A DNA stretch of 64,000 nucleotides from NCBI RefSeq assembly GCF_016908375.1, contig NZ_JAFBDS010000007.1, forward strand, positions 1 to 64,000. Direction: 5' to 3'. The DNA comes from Amphibacillus cookii. Its GTDB lineage: Bacteria; Bacillota; Bacilli; Bacillales; Amphibacillaceae. Made by a program: the position numbers and the translations under genes. How positions within the stretch are numbered: the stretch's first letter is position 1; each line of letters opens with the position of its first letter. The notes under the pieces are model-generated. The model did no database searches. It saw only the letters and a program-made list of their open reading frames with translations, and was not told the origin of the DNA. Of the stretch, positions 37,188-46,602 are shown piece by piece.

Positions 37188-38096
37188 GTGAAAAAAATCT
37201 TACTTAGCTTATCACTATTGATTTTATCTGGATTGACGATTGGATTGATCTTATACGAACAATTAGAGCCATTGTATCTTGAACAAGTCAATCAGTCACA
37301 AGAAGATGAGATTAATCAAGAAGAAGCAAGTGCTCTGAATCCAGTAAATCATGGTGATCCCATTGTATATAGCTTAGAAAACGACGAACTTAACCTAAGT
37401 TTTAATCAAGGCATCGATTGGGTTCCCGTTCCCGTTGAGACCAATTTGCTGTTTAGCGGTGATTATAATGGAAGTAAGCAAGAATTAATTGATAATAGCT
37501 ATGTTTTAGAACAGAACTATTTAGCATTTTTATATGCGGATCATAACGTGCGATTAATGCAAACACGTGACAAAGGCGAGACATGGGAACCGATCGTAAT
37601 TATAGAAGACTTTCCAGGTATACGCTTTCGGAAGGTCGACATGCTTAATGATAGCTTTGGTTACGTGATCGTTACAGGTGATCGTACCATGTCGTCAGAA
37701 GGAACATTGATATATGTTACGGATGATCAGGGTGAAAGCTGGTCGAAGGTAAATAGTGCTGAGACGACGCGCTTACTGTATGATGGAGGTTTTATAGATG
37801 AGCAAACAGGTTTCCTTTCTTATGGCACGATTAATCCGGAACAACCAGATCTCTTTGTGACAAATGATCGTGGTGAGACATGGAATCAAGCAGTTTTTCA
37901 AACGCCAGAAGCATACCAAGATATTTTTGTTACGGCGGAAATGCCGTTTAGTGATGAAGAACAATTGATTATTCATGTAAATCAAGGACCTAACGGGGAT
38001 TATCAAGGTGGGTTAGTAAAAGGGAAGTATACATCTGATGATCATGGTCAAACTTGGGAATTTGTAGGAGAGGTGGCTGGTGATGAAGTCCAATAA
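37188..38096 (+). CDS. Exported Asp-box (BNR repeat) protein
   Basis: A 302-residue membrane-anchored or secreted protein. Residues 1-25 form an uncleaved or cleaved signal (KKILLSLSLLILSGLTIGLIL). Four Asp-box repeats are visible: TRDKGETW, TDDQGESW, TNDRGETW and SDDHGQTW, the loops of a sialidase-like beta-propeller. No sialidase Arg triad is evident, so it is probably a binding or structural propeller rather than an enzyme. GTG 37188 has AAAGGTG upstream. It overlaps the next gene by 14 bases, so the pair is a unit. Confidence 0.7.
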   Translation: MKKILLSLSLLILSGLTIGLILYEQLEPLYLEQVNQSQEDEINQEEASALNPVNHGDPIVYSLENDELNLSFNQGIDWVPVPVETNLLFSGDYNGSKQELIDNSYVLEQNYLAFLYADHNVRLMQTRDKGETWEPIVIIEDFPGIRFRKVDMLNDSFGYVIVTGDRTMSSEGTLIYVTDDQGESWSKVNSAETTRLLYDGGFIDEQTGFLSYGTINPEQPDLFVTNDRGETWNQAVFQTPEAYQDIFVTAEMPFSDEEQLIIHVNQGPNGDYQGGLVKGKYTSDDHGQTWEFVGEVAGDEVQ

Positions 38097-38934
38097 TAGC
38101 AGATTAGTGATGCTTTTAGGCTGGCTTGCTTTACTTGGGGCGATGGGTTTGTTCTGTCTCCAAGCTGGGTATTTTTTGATCCATCATCGTTATCAAGTTG
38201 AATATGTAGATAATCGTTTGTTCTATTTCATTAACATCTTAGCTGTCATTTTGTTGTTAATTAGTTTACTATTATTCCTTCGGTTAAGTGGTAAAGTAAG
38301 GGGGTTGATCATCGGTATAGTTGTAGTATTCATCATCGTTAATGTCGCTTTGATGCAATTAAGTCAACAACATATACAAAATATTATTAGCTTGTCACCG
38401 AATCTAGAAAATACTTTAGTGATAAAGCAGGATCAAGAGCAAAGAGAGGCGATATATTATCGAACACAATACTATCTATTTGCGCGTCCGCATCAACGTT
38501 TACCTAAACAGGCGGAAAGCCAATACAAGATAGACTGGTTAACCGAGGATGTTGTTGCTGTTACTTATCAAACAATGACAGATTCGATAGAGCAGTTTGT
38601 TGGTACATACGGTGATCGAGGTGATGGTATTTCATATTACGAAGTAGGGGTTCAGATTCAAGGGGAATGGGCAGGTGAAGAAACCCACGTCAACGTTGGA
38701 TCAGAGGGTATTCAAATTGATTATCAACAACAAAGTGAATGGTTCGAATGGAATGATGTCGTTCAGTTTGGTACACTGGCTATTGTTTTATCCAATCAAG
38801 ATGGACCTGCTTGGACGATAGTGTTAAACGAAGGTTATCAAATTTATGATGCAGAGAATAACCCACCCGAAGGTGAGATTACCCTTTATCAAGTAACCAT
38901 GGAAGAGCATCCACCGATTATTCTTAAACGTTAG
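38083..38934 (+). CDS. Membrane protein of unknown function, partner of the Asp-box protein
   Basis: A 283-residue protein with three N-terminal membrane helices (LVMLLGWLALLGAMGLFCL; FINILAVILLLISLLLFL; LIIGIVVVFIIVNVAL) and a soluble, likely extracellular domain of about 180 residues rich in Gln, Glu and Tyr. No catalytic motif recognised. A GTG at 38080 and ATG at 38083 are both possible starts; GGAGAGG stands upstream. Overlap with the Asp-box gene suggests that the two products act together at the cell surface. Confidence 0.65.
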   Translation: MKSNNSRLVMLLGWLALLGAMGLFCLQAGYFLIHHRYQVEYVDNRLFYFINILAVILLLISLLLFLRLSGKVRGLIIGIVVVFIIVNVALMQLSQQHIQNIISLSPNLENTLVIKQDQEQREAIYYRTQYYLFARPHQRLPKQAESQYKIDWLTEDVVAVTYQTMTDSIEQFVGTYGDRGDGISYYEVGVQIQGEWAGEETHVNVGSEGIQIDYQQQSEWFEWNDVVQFGTLAIVLSNQDGPAWTIVLNEGYQIYDAENNPPEGEITLYQVTMEEHPPIILKR

Positions 38935-39054
38935 GTGCTTTTTTGATGACAGAATGATCGAACTTATTATTCCGACCGTTAAGAACGATGGATGCATTCA
39001 ATATTCTAGTTAAGAGCTGGACCGGAGACGGTTAATTTAATGGGTAGCTTACTC

Positions 39055-40056
39055 TCATTGACGTACTAATAGATAAATAAAGTAGGGTGCACCGATACAA
39101 GAAACCACTAGACCAACAGGGATTTCTGATGGGGCAAGGATAGATCTTGCTATCGCATCTGATATTAATAGAAGCAATGCTCCAATCAGTGCCATGTTAG
39201 GTAATGAAACATGATGGTTTGACCCAACAAGTGCCTTAGTAAGGTGTGGAACGATAAGGCCTAGGAAAGCAATACCACCTCCAACGGCGACACAAGCTCC
39301 TGCTAAAGCTACAGAAACAAATAACAGCTTTGTTCTTTCCTGCTCAAGGTTGATTCCTAATCCAATGGCTACTTGGTCACCTAGTAAAAAAATATTTAAA
39401 AAGCGGGCTTTATAAATAACATAGGGGATTAAAATAACAATCCACGGTAACAGCGAGACAACGTATGTCCAACTGGTTCCTTGGATATCCCCCGATAGCC
39501 AAACGGTCGCTTGCATAAAATCATTAGGGTGCATACGTAACTGGAAAATAATCAGTGCCGCTCCAAAAGCAGCATTTATACCAATCCCAACTAATAAAAG
39601 GCGGGCAGGAGCTAGCCCATTTTTCCATGCTAAAAGGTAAATGATACAGGCGGCTAGAAGTGCACCGACCAGTGCTACAAAGGGCATAATAAATATAGAA
39701 TAAGGTTGTAAAGATAGCGTGGTATTTCTCAGGAAATAAATAAATAAAACAACGGCAAGTCCAGCGCCTGAATGAATACCTAATATGCTAGGATCAGCTA
39801 ATTCGTTTTGAGTAATACTTTGTAAAATAGCACCAGAAATCGCAAGTCCAGCTCCTATTAATAAAGCAATAATGATTCGAGGTAAGCGAAAATCAATTAA
39901 TATAAGCTGATTTTGCTCAGTACCTGCCCCGACCAATACTTTAAAGATATCTAGCCAATCAATTTTAATATAACCCGTATTTAAACTGATAAAAAAACTA
40001 ATAATCGTAAGTAGAACGACAACGATCATAACGAAATAAGGCTTTTTCCCTCTCAT
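39055..40056 (-). CDS. Fe-siderophore ABC permease (FecCD family), second subunit
   Basis: A 333-residue BtuC/FecCD-type permease with about nine to ten membrane helices. Family segments: 'LRLPRIIIALLIGAGLAISGAILQ', 'LADPSILGIHSGAGLAVV' (cores RLPRIIIALLIGAGLAISG and DPSILGIHSGAGLAV), 'ACVAVGGGIAFLGLIVPHL' and 'IPVGLVVSCIGAPYFIYLL'. It pairs with the upstream permease (one-base overlap) to form the channel. Arrangement resembles yfhA of the B. subtilis yfiY / yfiZ-yfhA locus. Confidence 0.9.
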   Translation of the reverse strand: MRGKKPYFVMIVVVLLTIISFFISLNTGYIKIDWLDIFKVLVGAGTEQNQLILIDFRLPRIIIALLIGAGLAISGAILQSITQNELADPSILGIHSGAGLAVVLFIYFLRNTTLSLQPYSIFIMPFVALVGALLAACIIYLLAWKNGLAPARLLLVGIGINAAFGAALIIFQLRMHPNDFMQATVWLSGDIQGTSWTYVVSLLPWIVILIPYVIYKARFLNIFLLGDQVAIGLGINLEQERTKLLFVSVALAGACVAVGGGIAFLGLIVPHLTKALVGSNHHVSLPNMALIGALLLLISDAIARSILAPSEIPVGLVVSCIGAPYFIYLLVRQ

Positions 40057-41084
40057 TATAGTCCTCTCCTATCTGACCGAGCCAAAAATAGAAAAAAAGG
40101 GACGCCGACTAATGCGGTAATGGCCCCAACTGGTGTTTCAAAAGGAGGATTGATCATTCTTGCCCCAAGATCAGCCAACACAAGTAGCAAGGCACCTAAT
40201 ATAGCGGAACAAGGAATAATCCAACGGTAATCAAGCCCCACTAAAAAGCGCGTAATATGAGGAATGACTAAACCTATAAATCCAATTGTGCCTGCAACCG
40301 CCACAGCCGATCCAGTTAATAGTAATACGACAATTATAGCTGTCGTTTTCACTAGCTTTGTGCGCTGACCTAACCCAATTGCCAATTCTTCACCAAAACT
40401 AAGCATCGTGAGAGAACGTGAAATAAACAGTGCTAAACTAATCCCAATTAAAGCGACGGGTATCATGATCTGAATGCTGATCCATCTTGTTCCAGCTATA
40501 CCCCCAGCAAACCAAAAACTGATATCGCGTGCAACGTCAAAATGAATGGCAAGTGCTGTTGATAGAGACTGTAGAAAAGTAGAAATAGCTGTTCCTGCTA
40601 AGGCAAGCTTAACGGGGGACAAGCCTGTCTTTGACAATTGTCCAATTAAAAAGACAAGCCCTGCTCCAAATCCTGCCCCAATGAAAGCCCAAATCATTAA
40701 TCCCATTTGAGAGATGGTTGAAAAAAAGGCAAAAGCAATGGCAATCATAAAAGCAGCCCCAGCTGAAACCCCCATAATAGATGGGGAAGCAAGTGGATTT
40801 TGTGTTATCCCTTGCATAATAACCCCTGAAATAGCTAAAAAAGCACCTACTAAAGCTGCAGCCAGCACACGTGGGAGACGCAGCTCGTAAATAATTTGGT
40901 GTGTCGTTAAGTCAGGATTAAATTGAGTGAGGCTCTCCCATATTGTTGATAATTCAATATCGACAGCACCATGAATAATCGAGAACGTCATACTTAATAT
41001 AAGTAAGATGATTCCGACTATTAAAGTGGTAGAGCCTACTGCAGTCCGATTCGCTATTTGAATATTGTTCTTATTAGCATTCAT
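40056..41084 (-). CDS. Fe-siderophore ABC permease (FecCD family), first subunit
   Basis: A 342-residue FecCD-type permease: 'LRLPRVLAAALVGAFLAISG' (core RLPRVLAAALVGAFL), 'NPLASPSIMGVSAGAAFM', 'SAVAVAGTIGFIGLVIPHI' and 'ETPVGAITALVGVPFFLFLAR'. A Fur-like box lies 24 bases upstream of its start. It resembles YfiZ of B. subtilis. There is no ATPase gene in the locus, so a shared ATPase such as YusV elsewhere in the genome is presumably used. Confidence 0.9.
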   Translation of the reverse strand: MNANKNNIQIANRTAVGSTTLIVGIILLILSMTFSIIHGAVDIELSTIWESLTQFNPDLTTHQIIYELRLPRVLAAALVGAFLAISGVIMQGITQNPLASPSIMGVSAGAAFMIAIAFAFFSTISQMGLMIWAFIGAGFGAGLVFLIGQLSKTGLSPVKLALAGTAISTFLQSLSTALAIHFDVARDISFWFAGGIAGTRWISIQIMIPVALIGISLALFISRSLTMLSFGEELAIGLGQRTKLVKTTAIIVVLLLTGSAVAVAGTIGFIGLVIPHITRFLVGLDYRWIIPCSAILGALLLVLADLGARMINPPFETPVGAITALVGVPFFLFLARSDRRGL

Positions 41085-41107
41085 AGTGTTCCATCCTTAA
41101 GTCATGT

Positions 41108-41126
41108 TGAATGATTTTCATTCTCA
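41108..41126. promoter_or_regulatory. Fur box for the permease genes
   Basis: On the minus strand TGAGAATGAAAATCATTCA, matching the GATAATGATAATCATTATC-type Fur site with the common GAGAATGAAAATCATT form. Confidence 0.8.
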
Positions 41127-41228
41127 TTTAGTATAGTCGCCGAAAATAAATGGGTCAATAAAATTTTAAGGAAGAGAGGCTGCTTTTATTTTTAAAAAGT
41201 ATGATAATTTATGAAAAAAACTTGTAAT

Positions 41229-41249
41229 TGAGAATGAAAATTGTTATCA
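41229..41249. promoter_or_regulatory. Fur box for the binding-protein gene
   Basis: GAGAATGAAAATTGTTATCA is a clear Fur-type site, 33 bases before the start of the siderophore-binding protein. Each arm of the divergent locus thus has its own box. Confidence 0.8.
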
Positions 41250-41281
41250 TTTATTTTGACTTAAGTACATTGGAGGATGCA

Positions 41282-42241
41282 ATGATGAATAAACGTTTAA
41301 TAAAGCTATCTTTTAATTTTTTTATATTAATGCTATTTGTTTTAGTTGGTTGTGCTAATGATCAAAAAGAAACGGCGAATCAGAACGATCAAGAAGAAGC
41401 GACACGAATCCTAACAGATGCTGTTGGCAATCAAGTAGAGGTGCCGGAGCAGCCAGAACGAGTCATTGCTTCTTATTTAGAAGATCATTTGGTTGCACTT
41501 GGTATAACGCCTGTTGCGCAATGGTCGGTTGCTGACGGCACTTCAGTACAAGATTATTTACAGGAATATTTGGAGGGTGTAGATACGATTCCACATGACC
41601 TCCCATTAGAAGCGGTATCAAGCTTCAATCCGGATCTAATTATCATGGAGTCCCAAGCGTCTGTTGATAATGGCACATATGAACAGTATGATCGAATAGC
41701 CCCTACTTATATTGTAGGTGAGCAAACGAATGATGATTGGCGGGAAAGCTTAAGGCGAATTGCTGAAGTGTTCGATCTTGAGTCAGAAGCGGAAGATGTG
41801 TTAAATGATTATAGTGAAAAAGCCACAGAAGCTGCTGATAAAATTAATCAAGCAATTGGAGATCAGTCTGTGGCGGCTATTTGGCTTGTTGGTGGTCAGT
41901 TTTATATCGTAGGTAAAAATGTCTCAAGTGGTGCGGTATTGTATGAGGATTTAGCGATTACTACACCTCGTGTTGTGGAAGAGATTTCGAGCACGGCTAC
42001 TGCTAACTGGTCTGATATCTCTTTAGAAGCGTTAGCGGATCTTGATGCTGATCACCTTTTCTTAATCAATAGCGATAATGAAGAAAGTACTGAACTGTTT
42101 GATGACCCTCTGTGGAAAAACATACCAGCTGTGCAAAATAATAATGTTTATCAATATGGTGCTGATACCGCTTGGTTATATGCTGGTGCGATCGCTAATG
42201 AACAAATTATTGATGCCATTTTATCAAGTATAATAGAGTAA
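41282..42241 (+). CDS. Fe-siderophore-binding lipoprotein
   Basis: A 319-residue lipoprotein (lipobox LVGC, Cys24) of the class III periplasmic-binding fold. Family segments: 'DAVGNQVEVPEQPERVIAS', 'LEAVSSFNPDLIIM', 'AIWLVGGQFYIVG' and 'LEALADLDADHLFLIN'. It captures a ferric siderophore (in YfiY of B. subtilis, schizokinen/arthrobactin) and delivers it to the divergent permeases. The first of two ATGs (41282, 41285) follows GGAGG. Regulated by the Fur box upstream. Confidence 0.9.
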   Translation: MMNKRLIKLSFNFFILMLFVLVGCANDQKETANQNDQEEATRILTDAVGNQVEVPEQPERVIASYLEDHLVALGITPVAQWSVADGTSVQDYLQEYLEGVDTIPHDLPLEAVSSFNPDLIIMESQASVDNGTYEQYDRIAPTYIVGEQTNDDWRESLRRIAEVFDLESEAEDVLNDYSEKATEAADKINQAIGDQSVAAIWLVGGQFYIVGKNVSSGAVLYEDLAITTPRVVEEISSTATANWSDISLEALADLDADHLFLINSDNEESTELFDDPLWKNIPAVQNNNVYQYGADTAWLYAGAIANEQIIDAILSSIIE

Positions 42242-42380
42242 ATGCTAGCTAAATCCATTTGCATTTCTTCAAGGACGATACTTAGAAAGTTAACAACAAC
42301 TTTGTATCGTTCTTTTTTGTGCGTTAGCCTTTCTAAACGCTTTTGAATAGTGATTAAAATTTGTAAGCTGATCGACTCGT

Positions 42381-42631
42381 TTATCACAGATAATCGTCCG
42401 TAAACCGCCTCCCTCAAACATACATAGCAGTGGTCGAGCTGATTAGCTGGGCGGTTACGGACGCTAATGTCTGGATTCACTCAGCTAACCATCAGTGGTT
42501 GGGTAAGATCGTAGACTAAGCCCGTCACATCCTTAAGAAGGTTTACAGACTAAGCCCGCCACGTCCTGTGGCAACGTCTGCATGACCTACATCCTGTAGG
42601 CCTTCGCTCACTGATTGAAGGTTCGTTTTAT
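42381..42631 (+). repeat. Dispersed structured repeat, copy 6 (long variant)
   Basis: A 251-base copy. The first stem is near perfect (CGTCCGTAAACCGCC against GGCGGTTACGGACG); the core is the CTCAAACATACATAGCAGTG variant. Before the final CTGATTGAAGGTTCGTTTTAT it has an extra 80-90 bases with GACTAAGCCCGCCACGTCC and CTACATCCTGTAGG hairpins, parts of which recur in copy 8. The rest of the 42242-42737 gap is empty. Confidence 0.82.
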
Positions 42632-42737
42632 CGAATAATTGAAATCGCTACTATCACCTGACGAACTTCTATGTTATAATTTCATTTCTTAAAAAAATTT
42701 TCAATTCTTTGTGACAAGGTTCGTGTGAAGGGAGTGA

Positions 42738-44030
42738 ATGGGAATGCTCAATATGACAAAATATGTTAATGGATATATGATAAAATGGTTATTTTTTGCA
42801 ACATTAGTTGGTATTGGTGGCGGTATTTCTGCTTTAGCATTAAATGCAGTGATTGATTTTGTTTCTTATTGGGGCGTGATGTTACCGTTTTGGTTAGCAC
42901 CGGTGATTGGTGGGACCATCGTTTCGATTCTTTATCGATTTGACCCCAATGTTTTAGGTTCAGGTACGCCTAAGTATATTGACGGTGTTAATTTATATCA
43001 AGGGGAAATTACGCGCCGAACATGGTTAACGAAATTATTGGCTTCTTCTGCAACGATCGGTTTTCAAGGTAGTGGCGGGGTGGAAGGTCCCATGGTATTG
43101 ATGGGGGGAAGCCTGGGTAATTTTATTGAAAAAATTCCACTTTTTAAGCGGTGGTTAGATAAAGAGGATCGCAGAATATTAACGGTTTGTGGTGCAGCCG
43201 GTGCCATTGGTGCCATCTTTCGCTCACCTTTAGGTGGCGGAATATTTGCTGCAGAGCTGTTATATAAGACATCATTACATTATAGTGATATGTTCCCAGC
43301 TATTCTTTCTTCTACCGTCGGATTTGTTATTTACAGTACGGTGGGGGATGCGAATCCATTATTTGCAATGCCTGATTACCAAACGAACCCGGCCAATATT
43401 TTATATTACGCTTTAGCCGGTTTGTTAGCTGGCTATGCTTCTGTATGGTTTATGAAAATATTTCATAAAACGGAAGAGTGGGGTGATTGGTTAGTAAGTA
43501 AGGGCGTGCGTCATTACCTTCCTGTATTAGGCGGAGCTTTAACAGGAATTATGCTAATTTTCTTTCCTGAGGTGGCAGGTACCGGAACGGCATTTATCCA
43601 AAATTTGATTGATGCTTCATTTGGAACATGGTTTTTAATCGCCATACTTGTGGCAAAGATGTTAGCAAGTTCTTTCACAATAGGTTTCCGTGGAAGCGCT
43701 GGTTTAGTGATACCAGCGCTATTTATCGGCGCCGTTAGTGGCAGTATTTTAAGCAATGTGTTTGTGGGTGGCGGCAATGGTCTGAGCAATGCCTTAATTA
43801 TTTCTGGGATGGCCGCTAGTCTTGCGAGCATTGCTAATGTTCCTATTGCCGCTGCGGTACTGCTGATTGAAATGGTTGGTTTTCAAGTTGGAGGTTCTGC
43901 GGTCGTTGGAAGTGTGATGGGGTATATTGTAGGTCATCGTAGAATGGTATACATTAATATGCGACATGATGATCCTGACTATCGAGCAGCTAAGGAATTT
44001 AGAAAATTAGATCGTTATTTTGAGAAATAA
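42738..44030 (+). CDS. ClC-family chloride channel/transporter
   Basis: A 430-residue ClC protein with about ten to twelve membrane segments. The three anion-selectivity regions are present: GSGTPKY (about 74-80), GVEGPMV with the gating Glu (about 115), and 'GSAGLVIPALF' (GxFxP region, here GLVIP). A proton-glutamate equivalent cannot be judged by eye. It lacks CBS domains at the C-terminus. It probably moves chloride or fluoride-like anions. ATG 42738 and 42744 are both possible with GGGAG upstream. Confidence 0.9.
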   Translation: MGMLNMTKYVNGYMIKWLFFATLVGIGGGISALALNAVIDFVSYWGVMLPFWLAPVIGGTIVSILYRFDPNVLGSGTPKYIDGVNLYQGEITRRTWLTKLLASSATIGFQGSGGVEGPMVLMGGSLGNFIEKIPLFKRWLDKEDRRILTVCGAAGAIGAIFRSPLGGGIFAAELLYKTSLHYSDMFPAILSSTVGFVIYSTVGDANPLFAMPDYQTNPANILYYALAGLLAGYASVWFMKIFHKTEEWGDWLVSKGVRHYLPVLGGALTGIMLIFFPEVAGTGTAFIQNLIDASFGTWFLIAILVAKMLASSFTIGFRGSAGLVIPALFIGAVSGSILSNVFVGGGNGLSNALIISGMAASLASIANVPIAAAVLLIEMVGFQVGGSAVVGSVMGYIVGHRRMVYINMRHDDPDYRAAKEFRKLDRYFEK

Positions 44031-44049
44031 AGGTTAACAATGTATAACA

Positions 44050-44080
44050 GGGACATACTGCACAAAAGTATGTCCCTTTC
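44050..44080. terminator. Terminator between ClC and PL9 genes
   Basis: GGGACATACT (44050-44059) pairs with AGTATGTCCC (44067-44076), followed by TTTCTTT; placed between converging genes. Confidence 0.88.
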
Positions 44081-44084
44081 TTTA

Positions 44085-45380
44085 TTAATACTCTGAATAA
44101 GGAACGGCTCCGATATCGGGTGCTGTACCGGTAAAAGGTTCACCTATATCTATCCCACCATTAACAAGAAAGCTGTCAGGTCGGGGTTCAAATAGACGAA
44201 TATTCGGCAATGCACCATCAGCTTGTCGTGGTAATTTGGCTAATGAGGTATCGACCGTAAAGAACATATGTTCTGAAACGTTTGCGATTTGCCAACTGTT
44301 TGCTTGTTGAATCGATCCACTAGCAATACGGACATTGACTGGAGATACACCATTCAAATTATTAATAAAAACATGTTGCCCACTATGAGTTGGGTGATTA
44401 GGAAAGTCAAAATTACGCCCGTTTTGAGAAATCCCATTGTTATAACCGGTGTTATGGATAAGTGTTAACGCACCTGTATTATTGTTATGATCAAAGCCTT
44501 TGCTGTGATTATCAAAGGCGACATTCCTTTTGACAATATGATCTCCAGCAATATGATTGCCACCAAGCTTAAAGCCATTTCCGTTTCCTTCAAAATTGGG
44601 GTGGTTCCAAATGGCAGGATTTCCATTGCCAAAAGACCAGTTATTTTCTAATGTAATGCTACTACTTGCCATCCATAGATCAAACCCATCATCTGAATTC
44701 TCCCATGCTCGATTGCCAACGAAGACATTACCGGGTCCAAGTGCTTCATACTTAGCCGCAAATCCATCAGACATATTGCCGACGCGTCCTCGAAGGTTAA
44801 AGTTTCGATAACTGTCATTATTTTTAATGATGTTATAAGAACCGTCCTCTAAATGTACCCCTGTTAATCGATTTTCATAAGCTTGGCACCGTTCAATAAT
44901 GTTATAACTTCCATGGATTCGAAAACCATTTCCACCTGCTCCTGTTACATGTATCCCACTAATATGCCAATGGTCCCCATTTAACCGAATCCCGTCTCGA
45001 CCGGGTAGCTCTTCTTGAGCCCAGAAATTAAAGATGGGTATTTCATTAGGGTAAGCAACGATAGTAATTGGCTTATCAGAAGTTCCACTTCGATTGATAT
45101 CAATACGTGTGTGTTCATAATAGGTTCCCCCACGTATGACGAAGACATCACCTGGTTCAGCTAAATTTACCGCATGTTGAAGTGTTGCAAGAGGAGAGCC
45201 TTCTGTTCCTGAAGCATGATCACTCCCACTAGGTGATATATAAAACGTCTGTTTACCGTCTGATATAGACAAGGTTTGCTCGCTAGCAGTAGTTGCAAGT
45301 CGTGGTAGGAAGAATAAAAATAATAGGAATAGAGACGACATGATAATAATAACGTGAGACGAATGCAATTTTCTTAACAT
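44085..45380 (-). CDS. Secreted pectate lyase, polysaccharide lyase family 9
   Basis: A 431-residue secreted beta-helix protein. Signal peptide: hydrophobic IIIMSSLFLLFLFFL, cleavage near ATTA-SEQ. 'FYISPSGSDHASGTEGSPLATLQ' (core PSGSDHASGTEGSPLATL) begins the helix. The PL9 calcium and catalytic region is seen in 'DGFAAKYEALGPGNVFVG' and 'AWENSDDGFDLWMA', matching Pel9A-type enzymes where these Asp residues bind calcium and the Lys in the first motif is the Bronsted base. It degrades pectate outside the cell and would complement the PL1 enzyme at 33.4 kb. Confidence 0.88.
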   Translation of the reverse strand: MLRKLHSSHVIIIMSSLFLLFLFFLPRLATTASEQTLSISDGKQTFYISPSGSDHASGTEGSPLATLQHAVNLAEPGDVFVIRGGTYYEHTRIDINRSGTSDKPITIVAYPNEIPIFNFWAQEELPGRDGIRLNGDHWHISGIHVTGAGGNGFRIHGSYNIIERCQAYENRLTGVHLEDGSYNIIKNNDSYRNFNLRGRVGNMSDGFAAKYEALGPGNVFVGNRAWENSDDGFDLWMASSSITLENNWSFGNGNPAIWNHPNFEGNGNGFKLGGNHIAGDHIVKRNVAFDNHSKGFDHNNNTGALTLIHNTGYNNGISQNGRNFDFPNHPTHSGQHVFINNLNGVSPVNVRIASGSIQQANSWQIANVSEHMFFTVDTSLAKLPRQADGALPNIRLFEPRPDSFLVNGGIDIGEPFTGTAPDIGAVPYSEY

Positions 45381-45460
45381 TATCTTTCCTCCTATAAAGT
45401 GGATATAGTTTATTTCTCCAAATATTGTCTATTCCCTGTTAAAAATAAATATTTTTTTAT

Positions 45461-45490
45461 TTATCACAGATAAGCGTCCGTCGCAGTGAG
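45461..45490 (+). repeat. Dispersed repeat, copy 7 (left end only)
   Basis: TTATCACAGATAAGCGTCCG is the first 20 bases of the repeat; the following sequence is unrelated. Confidence 0.65.
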
Positions 45491-45630
45491 AAACGTAACG
45501 ATGTTATCAAGGCTGTGATTCAGAGAAAAGGGTGTAAGTGAAGAATTCTATCTATAAGCGACATTTGGCTCTGTCGACTTTTCTTTTATGATCATAAGAT
45601 AAAGAAGAAAATGATAGGGGGAGAAGACGA

Positions 45631-46602
45631 ATGTCAGGGCAATTAAAGGGTTCACGTCTTAAACTCTTAATACTGATTAAACGCTTTGATAAGCATTTTC
45701 CAAAGCATCGGATGAAATATGAGATGATTAAAGCTTTAGAACAGTTTGCAGATGTTTATTATTGGCATCAAGATGGTGATATTAAAGAGATTATTAATCA
45801 AATAGGTGTGACACCTGATTTTATTTTGCATTATGATACGGCGTGGAACTATACCTTCGCGCCCCATGTGGAAAAATTAGATGAGATCTCTATCCCAAAA
45901 GGGTGTTTTGTAATTGATGTGCATTGGAAAAAACAAAAGCGTGTTCAATATTTTAATGAAAATCAAATAGATTTGATTTTTTCTGTTTCAAAATACCCTT
46001 TCTTAAAAGCATTTCCTTCATTTGAAAAGAGATGGCGTTGGGTGCCGTTTTCAATTGATCCAACTGTATTCAAAGATTGGCAACAATCAAAAGAATATGC
46101 TTATTTATTAATGGGACTTGTTCATTATGATGGGCTTCGTTACCCAGCAAAGGGACGCTACGCTTTTAGAGAACAAGTGTTGAGTCAGCTTGGTAACGAA
46201 GACGGTTTTGTCTTTTTTAAACATCCTGGGCATCTCACTAAGAAAACACAGCTGTTAAATGAACAGTTTGCCCAACATTTAAATCGTGCTGAGATCTTTT
46301 TTACTTGTGGTAGTGTGATGCAATATCCAGTATCTAAGTTCTTTGAAGCGCCGGCATGTCGAACCCTGTTATTGGCGGAAAGCAATCCGGATATTGAAGA
46401 ACTTGGGTTCATTGATGGCGAACATTTTGTTGCTTGTAATCAAACGAATGTCTATCAAAATGCCCTTTATTATCATGAAAATCCTAAAGAACGACAAGAA
46501 ATAACGGATAAAGGCTATGCCTTTGTTCAACAGTGGCATACGAACCAAGTACGGGCTCAACAATGGATTAAGGAAATGGAGGTGTTTTTACATGGTAGCT
46601 AA
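45631..46602 (+). CDS. CgeB-like glycosyltransferase
   Basis: A 323-residue GT-B-like protein. The N-terminal half ('LILIKRFDKHFPKHRMKYEM') and the C-terminal half ('FFTCGSVMQYPVSKFFEAPACRTLLLAESNPDIEELGFIDGEHFVAC'; core VSKFFEAPACRTLLLAE) match the CgeB / Glyco_trans_1_2 family, which is found in spore-coat and surface glycan synthesis. 'FEAPACRTLLL' is the nucleotide-sugar-binding region. It overlaps the methyltransferase gene by 11 bases. Sugar donor and acceptor unknown. Confidence 0.78.
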   Translation: MSGQLKGSRLKLLILIKRFDKHFPKHRMKYEMIKALEQFADVYYWHQDGDIKEIINQIGVTPDFILHYDTAWNYTFAPHVEKLDEISIPKGCFVIDVHWKKQKRVQYFNENQIDLIFSVSKYPFLKAFPSFEKRWRWVPFSIDPTVFKDWQQSKEYAYLLMGLVHYDGLRYPAKGRYAFREQVLSQLGNEDGFVFFKHPGHLTKKTQLLNEQFAQHLNRAEIFFTCGSVMQYPVSKFFEAPACRTLLLAESNPDIEELGFIDGEHFVACNQTNVYQNALYYHENPKERQEITDKGYAFVQQWHTNQVRAQQWIKEMEVFLHGS

